Assembly (NCBI GenBank): GCA_040508515.1
Contig: JBEVMS010000114.1
Location: forward strand, 1 to 5,936
Reading direction: 5' to 3'
Length of the DNA stretch: 5,936 bases
Source of the DNA: JBEVMS01 sp040508515
Lineage (GTDB): Bacteria; Pseudomonadota; Gammaproteobacteria; Xanthomonadales; Rhodanobacteraceae
Within the stretch, counting starts at the first letter, position 1; every line of letters starts with the position of its first letter. The notes under the pieces were generated by a model, which was given only the letters and a program-made list of their open reading frames with translations, had not been told where the DNA came from and searched no databases. Shown in pieces: positions 1 to 5,775 of this stretch. The translations under genes were made by a program, and so were the position numbers.

Positions 1-563
1 GTGTCGATCAGCCCGGGCGCCACGCAGTTGACGGTGATCTTGCGCTTGGCCAGCTCCACCGCCAGTGCTTTTGCCGCGCCGATGACGCCGGCCTTGGAGG
101 CGCTGTAATTGACTTGGCCGCGATTGCCGATCAGCCCCGACACCGAGGTGATGCAGACGATGCGTCCGGCGGCGCGACGGCGGATCATCGGCATAATGAG
201 CGGGTGCAGCACGTTGTAGAAGCCGTCCAGATTGGTGCGCAGCACGCTGTCCCAATCGTCCTCGCTGAGTGCCGGAAAGGCGCCGTCGCGGGTCAGGCCG
301 GCGTTGCAGACCACGCCGTAGTAAGCGCCGTGCGCGGCGACGTCCGCTTCCAGCGTGGCCTTGGCGGCGGCGCGCTCGGCGATGTCGAATTGCAGGATGC
401 GCGCCTCGCGGCCAAGTTCGCCGATGGCCGCGCGCACCGCCTCGGCCTCGTCGCGTCGTGAGCGGCAGTGCAGCACCAGATCGTAACCGGCGCGGGCAAG
501 CCGCAGTGCGATGGCGCGGCCGATGCCACGGCTGGAGCCGGTGACCAGAACGGTGTCGGTCAT
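1..563 (-). CDS. apeQ: 3-ketoacyl-ACP reductase (FabG-like SDR) of the aryl polyene cluster, C-terminus cut by window edge
   Basis: This gene encodes an NADPH-dependent short-chain dehydrogenase that would reduce the beta-ketoacyl-ACP intermediate after each condensation. 187 codons are visible from ATG at 563; the rest (family length about 240 residues) runs off the left edge, with no stop in the window. Seen in the sequence: the Rossmann motif TGSSRGIG (residues 8-15), NAG (87-89), the Asn of RTNLDG (N111), and a full catalytic set aligned to FabG, S140 in ITSVSG, Y153 and K157 in NYSASKAG. The region ending VNCVAPGLID is also typical of FabG. The start shares ATGA with the stop of the upstream dehydratase, and AAGGA lies 9 bases before the ATG. 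The ketosynthase-dehydratase-ketoreductase order matches the apeO-apeP-apeQ block of aryl polyene clusters, which is the basis for the symbol; a second ketosynthase would be expected next, beyond the window. The enzyme class is near certain, the symbol less so. Confidence 0.93.
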   Translation of the reverse strand, partial: MTDTVLVTGSSRGIGRAIALRLARAGYDLVLHCRSRRDEAEAVRAAIGELGREARILQFDIAERAAAKATLEADVAAHGAYYGVVCNAGLTRDGAFPALSEDDWDSVLRTNLDGFYNVLHPLIMPMIRRRAAGRIVCITSVSGLIGNRGQVNYSASKAGVIGAAKALAVELAKRKITVNCVAPGLID

Positions 564-1024
564 GCATGGGTTTCCTTGGAGAGGCCTGCAAAAAAAGCCA
601 CCGCATCCGGTGGACTGAACACGGTCAACCGCGCCTGCGCTTCGATGCCCGGCGCGTCGATGCGGCAATCGAAAACGCCCATGCCGTGCGCGTCGTGGAA
701 GTTGCGCCGGGCCGATACCGACAACATCGCGCCGAGGGGAAATCGCGGCACAGTGCAGCGATAGTGCCGCGTGCCGAGCAGCAAGCCCAGTTGTACCTGG
801 CGTTGCTGCTGGCGTGCCTGGCAGCCGGCCCAGGTGGCGATCGCTTGTGCCATCAGCTCCACCCCGACCCACGCTGGCAGAGCACCGTCGGCATGCTGGA
901 ACAGACCGCCGGGTGAGATGCGTCGCTGGCAGATAATCGATTCGGTATCGAACGCGACGACTGCATCAAGCAGAACCATGTCGCCGGCGTGTGGCAACAG
1001 CTCGGCGATGGGCCAGTCGATCAC
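560..1024 (-). CDS. apeP: Hotdog-fold 3-hydroxyacyl-ACP dehydratase, ApeP-like (Glu-bearing partner)
   Basis: This 154-residue FabZ/FabA-superfamily protein probably dehydrates 3-hydroxyacyl-ACP to give the conjugated polyene. The N-terminal LLPHAGDMVLLD segment (from about residue 9) resembles FabZ LPHRYPFLLVD, and VGVELMAQAIA carries the Glu expected for catalysis (E56). The FabZ GHFPxxP segment with the catalytic His is not conserved: the aligned stretch reads LFQHADGALPAW, whose only His (H44) is 12 rather than 14 residues before the Glu. This suggests it works as one half of a heterodimer with the other dehydratase in this operon. Start choice: a TTG at 1048 would add 8 residues, but GGGAG sits about 7 bases before the GTG at 1024, which also forms a GTGA overlap with the ketosynthase stop, so GTG is preferred. 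The downstream ketoreductase overlaps by ATGA. The fold and family are clear; the partner assignment is inference. Confidence 0.9.
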   Translation of the reverse strand: MIDWPIAELLPHAGDMVLLDAVVAFDTESIICQRRISPGGLFQHADGALPAWVGVELMAQAIATWAGCQARQQQRQVQLGLLLGTRHYRCTVPRFPLGAMLSVSARRNFHDAHGMGVFDCRIDAPGIEAQARLTVFSPPDAVAFFAGLSKETHA

Positions 1025-2205
1025 GTGCCGTCTCCCAAAATCAGGCAAGCGTTGTTGCCACCGAAAGCGAACGAGTTGCTCATCAATCGGCGCGATCCGC
1101 GCGCTGGCAGCCGATCACCGATGCGGGTAAAGCGCAGCTTGGGCAGCGCCGGATCGGCCACGCCGTCCCACACATGCGGCGGCAGCCGACCGGCCTCGTC
1201 GTTGAGGCTGAGCCAGCAGAACGCCGCCTCCAACGCGCCGGCCGCCCCTAACGTGTGGCCGCTTAACGCCTTGGTTGAGGAGCAGGGTAAGCCTTGGGGA
1301 AACAGCGCGGCGACTGCCAGGCTTTCCATGCGATCGTTGTGTTCGGTGGCGGTGCCATGCACGTTGAGGTAGTCGATCTGCGCTGGCTGCAACTTGGCTG
1401 CTGCCAGCGCGGCCTGCATCGATAGACGCGCGCCCACGCCTTGCGGGTCGGGCGAGGACATATGGTAGGCATCCGCGCTGGCGCCGCCGCCCAACAGTTG
1501 CACCGGGGCTTGCTCGCGAGTCATCAGAAACAACGCCGCCGCCTCACCGATATTGATGCCGCGTCGATTGGCCGAGAACGGATTGCACCGCTTACGGTCC
1601 AGCGCTTCTAGCGCCAGGAAACCATTGATCGGAAGCCGCGCCAGCGTGTCGACGCCGCCGCACAGTACCGCGTCGCAGATCCCTGCGCGTAGCAACCGCT
1701 GCGCGCTCAGCAGAGCACGCGAACTGGAGGTGCAGGCAGTGGAGATCGTATAGGCGGGGCCGGCCAACTGCAGCGCTTCAGCCAGAAACGCCGCTGGCTG
1801 CGCCAGCTCCTGATGCGCGTAGTGGTAATCACCGGGCCAGCGGGCGTCGCGTCGATAGGCGCCGATGCCAACGGTGGCCTGTTCGATGCCGGCCGTGCTG
1901 GTGCCGAGAACCACGCCGATTCGGTCACGTCCGTAGCGATGTATGGCCGTCTGGATGTCTTTGTCGATTTCCTGAGCTGCGGCGAGAAGCAGTCGATTGT
2001 TGCGATTGTCATGACGCACGGCGAGCGCGCTTGGCACGGCGGGCAGCGCACTGCGCACGGCGCCTAGCGGTATCGTGTCATCGGGCACCCAACCGGGTTC
2101 TGGACGAATGCCCTGGTGGTCGCCGGCAAACAGTGCGGTGGCTACCGATGGCTTGCCCGCGCCGAGCGCGCAGACCACGCCCAGGGCATTGAGGTAAGCG
2201 CTCAT
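1021..2205 (-). CDS. apeO: Beta-ketoacyl-ACP synthase (FabF/KAS II-like), ApeO-like elongating ketosynthase
   Basis: This 394-residue thiolase-fold condensing enzyme would catalyse decarboxylative Claisen condensation of malonyl-ACP with the aryl-polyenoyl chain. The catalytic set is complete: C158 in STACTSSSRA, H283 in NVHGTATEHND, K312 in STKALSGH and H317 in SGHTLGAAG; the C-terminal SNSFAFGGNNACL motif is also present, as is CNPFSANRRGINIGEAAA (207-224). The active-site Cys shows it is a true ketosynthase rather than a chain length factor; in the studied aryl polyene system ApeO pairs with a separate ApeC-type subunit, which is not in this window. It is slightly shorter than FabF (about 410). 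The open frame extends far upstream, but that part is antiphase to the methyltransferase; ATG 2205 forms an ATGA overlap with the methyltransferase stop. No clear Shine-Dalgarno precedes it, so translational coupling is likely. The last bases overlap the dehydratase GTG start. Confidence 0.93.
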   Translation of the reverse strand: MSAYLNALGVVCALGAGKPSVATALFAGDHQGIRPEPGWVPDDTIPLGAVRSALPAVPSALAVRHDNRNNRLLLAAAQEIDKDIQTAIHRYGRDRIGVVLGTSTAGIEQATVGIGAYRRDARWPGDYHYAHQELAQPAAFLAEALQLAGPAYTISTACTSSSRALLSAQRLLRAGICDAVLCGGVDTLARLPINGFLALEALDRKRCNPFSANRRGINIGEAAALFLMTREQAPVQLLGGGASADAYHMSSPDPQGVGARLSMQAALAAAKLQPAQIDYLNVHGTATEHNDRMESLAVAALFPQGLPCSSTKALSGHTLGAAGALEAAFCWLSLNDEAGRLPPHVWDGVADPALPKLRFTRIGDRLPARGSRRLMSNSFAFGGNNACLILGDGT

Positions 2206-2921
2206 TCGACGGTGGGCTTGCGCGCGGCGACATTGACCAGGGTTTCCTCGCGCTGTCCCGGCGGTGGCGGTGCGCGCAGACCCCAGCGTTCGAGCAGTCC
2301 GAAGTCGGCCGAACGACTCCACCACAGATAGGGAAACGACACATTCTGCGGCTGGAATATGAAGCCCTGATCGCGCAGCATCGCCAGATACTGCTCGGCG
2401 CTTTTTTGCACTTGCATCGGGTGACGGAAAAACCAGCGAATCACCCAGGTGTCGATATAGGCCTTGGTTGATTCGGCGAACAGCAGCCAGCCGCCGGGCT
2501 TGAGCACGCGCCAGAACTCGGCCAGGGCTTTTTCCTGCTCCACCAAGTGATGGAAGGTCTGGTGGCAGAACACGATGTCCACGCTCGCGTCCGCCAGTTC
2601 GATCTGGGCGCAGTCGCCGGCGATCAGTTCGGCGGCGAGTTGCGCGCGCTCGGCCTCGGCGCGTGCCAGGTGTAGACTGCGTGGATCGGCGTCCAGTCCG
2701 ATCAGGCGCTGCGGCTGGAACGCCGCACGCAGGAGGCCGAACGATTTGCCCTGGCCGCAACCCACATCCAGCAGCGTGCCGCCCTGCGGCAGCGGTTCGC
2801 CGATCAATCGCGTGAGGTCGTTGATCGCCACGCGCAGCACGTGATGCTGCCAGGTATGGCTGCGCAGAAAATGAAAGCCCAGGCGGGTTTCCTCGACGTA
2901 GGTGGCGCTGGCGTAGCTCAT
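2202..2921 (-). CDS. Class I SAM-dependent methyltransferase of the aryl polyene cluster
   Basis: This 239-residue Rossmann-fold methyltransferase has motif I as LLDVGCGQG (residues 50-58), an acidic ribose-binding residue in GLDAD (D77), GDC (102-104), the hydrophobic motif DIVFCHQTFHHL (115-126) and LKPGGWLLFAE (140-150). This is the UbiE/type-11 arrangement. The N-terminus, around HFLRSHTWQHHVLR (17-30), resembles methyltransferases I recall from aryl polyene clusters. A likely role is methylation of the aryl head group, but the substrate cannot be read from sequence. It is the only gene here whose start does not overlap its upstream neighbour: 61 bases separate it from the thioesterase stop, and no convincing Shine-Dalgarno precedes the ATG. 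Its stop overlaps the ketosynthase ATG. In the E. coli-type cluster, as I remember it, this gene sits at the promoter-proximal end, so its place directly before the ketosynthase is a rearrangement. Confidence 0.88.
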   Translation of the reverse strand: MSYASATYVEETRLGFHFLRSHTWQHHVLRVAINDLTRLIGEPLPQGGTLLDVGCGQGKSFGLLRAAFQPQRLIGLDADPRSLHLARAEAERAQLAAELIAGDCAQIELADASVDIVFCHQTFHHLVEQEKALAEFWRVLKPGGWLLFAESTKAYIDTWVIRWFFRHPMQVQKSAEQYLAMLRDQGFIFQPQNVSFPYLWWSRSADFGLLERWGLRAPPPPGQREETLVNVAARKPTVE

Positions 2922-2941
2922 GCGGGTCGATTCGGATGAGG

Positions 2942-2955
2942 GCGGCCGAAGCCGC
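2942..2955 (-). other. Perfect C(UUCG)G tetraloop hairpin in the only intergenic gap of the operon
   Basis: On the coding strand this reads GCGGC-TTCG-GCCGC: a five-base-pair, all G/C stem closed by the extra-stable cUUCGg tetraloop. It lies in the 61-base gap between the thioesterase stop and the methyltransferase ATG, ending 20 bases before that ATG. No T-run follows, so it is not an ordinary intrinsic terminator. It could slow mRNA decay or processing at this junction, or modulate initiation at a start that lacks a visible ribosome binding site. GC-rich DNA makes short stems common, so function is unproven; the structure itself is directly visible. Confidence 0.55.
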
Positions 2956-2982
2956 GATGAAGGGACGATACAGTTTGGACGG

Positions 2983-3408
2983 TCATGCCAGCTTGCGCTC
3001 CACCGCCTCGGTGAACGCCGTGGGCGAAACCAATTGCAACTCGCCGCGATCGCGGCTGACGGCGACTTGCACCGTGCTGGCGCGGGTCAGTCGCTGGCTG
3101 CTGGTGGCGTCGGAAATCAGATAATGAATCTTCAGTCGGTTCTGCCACTCAACTAGGTCGGCGCGCACGATCAGTCGCTGGCCAAAACGTGCGGGACCGA
3201 CGTAGCGCAGCTGCAAATCGACCACCGGCCACACGTAACCGGATGCGGTCATCTGGTTGTAGTTGTGGCCGATCGCGTCGAGCAGGGCGCAGCGGGCGAT
3301 CTCCAGATATTTGACGTAATGGCCGTGCCAGACCATATCCATCGCATCGACGTCGAAGAACGGCACGAGCACCTCGGTGTCGATATGCAGTACGCCCTTA
3401 GTGCGCAT
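2983..3408 (-). CDS. Acyl-CoA/ACP thioesterase, 4HBT/YbgC-like hotdog
   Basis: This 141-residue single-domain hotdog thioesterase would hydrolyse acyl-ACP or acyl-CoA thioesters, either releasing the polyene or editing stalled chains. The YbgC-like active-site segment is visible as PFFDVDAMDMVWHGHYVKYLE (residues 16-36): D21 is in the place of the nucleophilic Asp, followed by a conserved His (H28) and Tyr (Y31). Length matches the family (about 130-150). A longer open frame reaches position 3528, but ATG 3408 is chosen because GGAGG lies 6 bases before it, the clearest ribosome binding site in the window. That site is inside the last codons of the upstream acyltransferase, which the gene overlaps by 11 bases. 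A thioesterase of this kind is a regular aryl polyene cluster member (ApeK by my recollection, not firm enough to assign). Confidence 0.9.
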   Translation of the reverse strand: MRTKGVLHIDTEVLVPFFDVDAMDMVWHGHYVKYLEIARCALLDAIGHNYNQMTASGYVWPVVDLQLRYVGPARFGQRLIVRADLVEWQNRLKIHYLISDATSSQRLTRASTVQVAVSRDRGELQLVSPTAFTEAVERKLA

Positions 3409-4363
3409 CGGAAGCCTCCGCTGGGGTTTGCCAGAACGCAAAGAAATTGAACCATTGGTTGGGCGCCAGCAGGCACAGTTGGGCGAGTCGTTCGGCGTAG
3501 CGGCGCACCCAGGTTTCGATCGCCGCATCGCGCTGGCCGCGCTCCCATTGCGGCGCCTCGATAAACGGCTCCAGCACGATGCGGTAGCGTCCGGCGATTT
3601 TTAGGCAGCACATCAGATTGACCGGGCAGCGCAACAGGCCGGCGAGCAGCCAGGGTCCTTGCGGAAACGCCGCCGGTGCGCCGAGGAAATCGACCATCAC
3701 GCTGCGTCCGCCATGCAACGGCACGCGGTCGCCGGCGATCGCCAACCACTCGCCGCGATCGATCCGCTGGGCCAGTTCCAGCATCGTTGCCGCATCCAGT
3801 TCGCGGACTTGCAGCAGGTTGAGGTGGCGATCGCCGGCCTCGCGTTGCAACTTGTTGAAATGTGCGACATGCCGGGTATGCACCAACACGTTGAGCGGTA
3901 CCTGCTCGCCCAGTTCGGCCAGCGCGCGACAGACATCCAGATTGCCCAGATGCGCGCCCACCAGCAGTTGCCCGCGACCGGCGCTTTGGCTGGCCAGCAG
4001 CTGCTGGCGCACGCCGTGCGGGTCGTGCAGCTCCACCTGGCTGAGTTTCAGTTTGCCGCGCCAGACGTCCAGGCGGTCCAGCAAGCCTTCGGCATAGGCC
4101 ATGAATTGCCCGAACACCCGCCACGTGCTGGGCGCCAGTTCGGCGCGGCCGCTCCAGTCGGCGAGTCGTCGCTGGTACTGCCAGATGCTGTGGCGCGCAT
4201 GACGACCGGAGACGAAGAAGTACAGCACCACCAGGTAGATCACCGGACTCAGCAGCTTGCGTCCGAGCAGGCGAAGCGCGAGCGCGGTCATCTTCATCAA
4301 GACGAAACTGCCGCGCTCCTTCTGCGCGGCCCAGTGGCCATCCGATCCCATCGTCTCAGCCAT
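3398..4363 (-). CDS. LpxL/HtrB-like lysophospholipid/lipid A-type acyltransferase
   Basis: This 321-residue protein is of the lipid A biosynthesis acyltransferase superfamily, probably transferring the aryl polyene chain to, or a fatty acid onto, a membrane-lipid-linked acceptor at the inner membrane. The HX4D catalytic motif is visible as GAHLGNLD (H138, D143); further family features are AIAGDRVPL (208-216) and FLGAPAAFPQGP (226-237). One hydrophobic segment (about 38-52, SPVIYLVVLYFFVSG) would anchor the N-terminus. The opening HWAAQKERGS and the closing PNQWFNFFAFW are typical of acyltransferases in aryl polyene clusters. In several such clusters this domain is the C-terminal half of a glycosyltransferase-acyltransferase fusion, or follows a GT2 gene; here it stands alone and directly follows the dehydratase. 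GGAG lies about 7 bases before the ATG, which overlaps the dehydratase end by 8 bases. The family is certain, the acceptor unknown. Confidence 0.9.
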   Translation of the reverse strand: MAETMGSDGHWAAQKERGSFVLMKMTALALRLLGRKLLSPVIYLVVLYFFVSGRHARHSIWQYQRRLADWSGRAELAPSTWRVFGQFMAYAEGLLDRLDVWRGKLKLSQVELHDPHGVRQQLLASQSAGRGQLLVGAHLGNLDVCRALAELGEQVPLNVLVHTRHVAHFNKLQREAGDRHLNLLQVRELDAATMLELAQRIDRGEWLAIAGDRVPLHGGRSVMVDFLGAPAAFPQGPWLLAGLLRCPVNLMCCLKIAGRYRIVLEPFIEAPQWERGQRDAAIETWVRRYAERLAQLCLLAPNQWFNFFAFWQTPAEASDAH

Positions 4364-4961
4364 GCGCGTGCTCCAGCAGCAGCCGTCCGGAGGAATAGGC
4401 CTGATCGCCCCAGCGGTAAGCGAAATGCAGCTTGCCGCGCGCGGCGTCCCAGCGCAGGTGCAACAGCACGTCGTCGCCGGGTCGAAGCAAATGCTGGAAT
4501 TTCAGCGCCTCGAATTCCCGGCACTCGGCGGCGGTGCCCAGCCGTGGCGCGGCCAGTGCTAGCGCCCAACCCAGTTGCAGCATGCCCGGCAGTACCGGAG
4601 CGGCGGGGAAGTGACCGTCGAAATGCACAAGATCCAGCGGCACGCGCAGCCGCAATAGCAAGCTGCCGTCGGCGTCGCGGGTTTCCTCCCGCACGTGCGG
4701 CAGTAAAGGGCGATCCGCGTGCAGCAAGGCGCCGCGTTGCGCTGGCGTCAGCGCGGCCAACGATGCATCGGCCAGACGCCAGCGCGCGGGTGGCGCGGGC
4801 AAGTCCAGCGCGGCGCCGAGCTGGGTGATCCAGGCGACCCTACCGAGTTGATGCAAGGCGGCGATGCCCTCGGCGCTGGGACGCAGCAGCACGCCGTCGG
4901 TATCGGCGTGAGCGAGTTCTGCGATCCAGGCGTGGGCGCGCAGCGGCGTCATCGTGCTCAT
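4356..4961 (-). CDS. apeI: ApeI-like hotdog dehydratase with a degenerate ligase-like N-terminal stub (His-bearing partner)
   Basis: The C-terminal half (about residues 85-201) is a FabA/FabZ-like hotdog with VHFDGHFPAAPVLPGMLQLGW (111-131, quoted in part: GHFPAAPVLPG): H117 is the catalytic His. The residue 14 places later, Glu in FabZ and Asp in FabA, is Gly (G131), so it probably needs an acid from the other dehydratase, which keeps its Glu. Residues 20-88 are not hotdog. LLRPSAEGIAALHQLGR, PPARWRLADASL, PAQRGALL and RPLLPHV resemble the end of an aryl polyene acyl-AMP ligase (consensus like PRRWR-VDALP-NAQGK), with the NAQGK lysine lost. That family is often fused to this dehydratase, so this looks like a remnant without the adenylation core. 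ATG 4961 forms ATGA with the membrane-protein stop; no Shine-Dalgarno is seen. The stub interpretation rests on recalled consensus, not an alignment. Confidence 0.85.
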   Translation of the reverse strand: MSTMTPLRAHAWIAELAHADTDGVLLRPSAEGIAALHQLGRVAWITQLGAALDLPAPPARWRLADASLAALTPAQRGALLHADRPLLPHVREETRDADGSLLLRLRVPLDLVHFDGHFPAAPVLPGMLQLGWALALAAPRLGTAAECREFEALKFQHLLRPGDDVLLHLRWDAARGKLHFAYRWGDQAYSSGRLLLEHAHG

Positions 4962-5503
4962 GCCAGCCGTCGCAAGCGCTGGCGCAGCAGCCATTCGCCG
5001 CCGAACAGCACACCCATGATGATGTAGACCAGCAAGCCGTTGTAGAGCGTCCACCAACTTAAGCGTGCCCACAGCGTCAGCGCCGCCGACGTGCCTGCGT
5101 TGAAGACGAAAAAGCCGACCCAGACCCAGGTCACCTTGCGCGTGTAGCGCACGCCGGCCGGCGACAACTCGGGCTCGCGCAGGCGCGCCATCCGCTCGAC
5201 CATCGGCATGCCAAATTTCAAGCTGATGCCGAACACCGTCAACAGCAACACGCTGATCAGCGTCGGGTACCAGCGCAGCAGCGCTTCGGCGCCGGATAAC
5301 GCCAGTAGCGCGCAATAGGCGAGCGCTGCGGCGACCATCCAGCGTCCGCCGGGCTGGCGCAGCAGCACTGGTGCGCGGATCAGCCAGATCGCGCCCAGCA
5401 CCAGCGCGAACACGGGTGGCGAAACCTTTTCCATGCCGAAGTAGACGACGAACGGATAGGCCACGCCGACCAGCGGCAGCAGGAGGTCGGTCAGTCGGCG
5501 CAT
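4958..5503 (-). CDS. Polytopic inner-membrane protein, COG4648-like, of the aryl polyene cluster
   Basis: This 181-residue hydrophobic protein has about six predicted transmembrane stretches, judged by eye at residues 6-24, 30-48, 54-72, 78-97, 124-143 and 149-168, with a charged loop (about 102-123, ERMARLREPELSPAG) between the fourth and fifth and a basic C-terminal tail (RQRLRRLA). Proteins of this kind (COG4648, function unknown) regularly follow the ACP genes in aryl polyene clusters. A role in presenting the ACP-bound chain at the membrane or in transfer across it would fit, but nothing in the sequence shows an enzymatic motif. The ATG at 5503 is chosen because the hydrophobic region starts within ten residues of it; the gene then overlaps the ACP by 13 bases. 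A longer frame upstream is an arginine/proline-rich shadow of the ACP gene. The stop overlaps the dehydratase start as ATGA. Confidence 0.85.
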   Translation of the reverse strand: MRRLTDLLLPLVGVAYPFVVYFGMEKVSPPVFALVLGAIWLIRAPVLLRQPGGRWMVAAALAYCALLALSGAEALLRWYPTLISVLLLTVFGISLKFGMPMVERMARLREPELSPAGVRYTRKVTWVWVGFFVFNAGTSAALTLWARLSWWTLYNGLLVYIIMGVLFGGEWLLRQRLRRLA

Positions 5504-5775
5504 GCGGCTCGCTGCATGCGCACGAAGGCGGCCAGGTTGCTGACGGTGGCGAAGTGGGCGCGTGCGTCCTTGACCTCCGAATCGATCCGGATGCCGTAGC
5601 TTTTTTGCAGCGCCAGGGCCAGCTCCAGCGCATCGACCGAATCCAGCCCCAACCCTTCGCCGAACAGTGACTGCGTCGGCGCGATGTCGTCGGCGTCGAG
5701 GTCTTCCAAGTTGAGGGTGTCGATGATCAGCTGGGCGATCTCGAGCTCCAGCGCGGCGTGGTTGATTGCGTTCAC
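5491..5775 (-). CDS. apeE: Acyl carrier protein, ApeE-like
   Basis: This 94-residue carrier protein would hold the growing aryl polyene as a phosphopantetheine thioester. The attachment serine is S46 in the motif GLGLDSVDALEL (41-52), on a helix-II-like segment that continues into ALQKSYGI; the acidic first half (EDLDADDIAP) is typical of ACPs. The tail HFATVSNLAAFV (74-85) resembles the first ACP of aryl polyene clusters (ApeE), which is why that symbol is offered; confidence in the ACP call is much higher than in the symbol. The start is GTG at 5775, giving a GTGA overlap with the upstream acyltransferase stop; AAGGA is present but about 12 bases away, so coupling probably drives initiation. 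Aryl polyene clusters usually have two adjacent ACP genes; only this one is between the acyltransferase and the membrane protein. Confidence 0.92.
   Translation of the reverse strand: MNAINHAALELEIAQLIIDTLNLEDLDADDIAPTQSLFGEGLGLDSVDALELALALQKSYGIRIDSEVKDARAHFATVSNLAAFVRMQRAACAD

Noticed and set aside
1025..1048. TTG start at 1048 for the dehydratase, adding eight residues.
   Set aside because: The added residues overlie the ribosome binding site (GGGAG) that suits the GTG at 1024, and the GTG gives the stop-start overlap seen throughout the operon.
2206..2760. Upstream extension of the ketosynthase frame, giving a 579-codon frame.
   Set aside because: The extra part is Arg-rich shadow of the methyltransferase; homology to condensing enzymes starts at the ATG at 2205.
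2922..2982. Intrinsic terminator in the gap between thioesterase and methyltransferase.
   Set aside because: A strong hairpin is present but it is short and not followed by a T-run on the coding strand.
3720..3840. Recurring GGCGATCGCC-like palindromes (also near 835 and 3045) as a possible repeat family.
   Set aside because: Few copies, irregular spacing and all inside coding sequence; expected from codon use in GC-rich DNA.
3659..4828. A 389-codon open frame on the plus strand, the longest on that strand.
   Set aside because: It runs antisense across the acyltransferase and the dehydratase, both of which have clear family motifs; its product is rich in Arg/Ala/Pro and low-complexity, as expected from the antisense frame of GC-rich codons.
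4962..5633. Upstream extension of the dehydratase frame (to 425 codons), considered as a possible hidden adenylation domain.
   Set aside because: The translated extension has no AMP-binding motif and is low-complexity; the same DNA encodes the membrane protein and ACP in other frames. The adenylation core is truly absent from this position.
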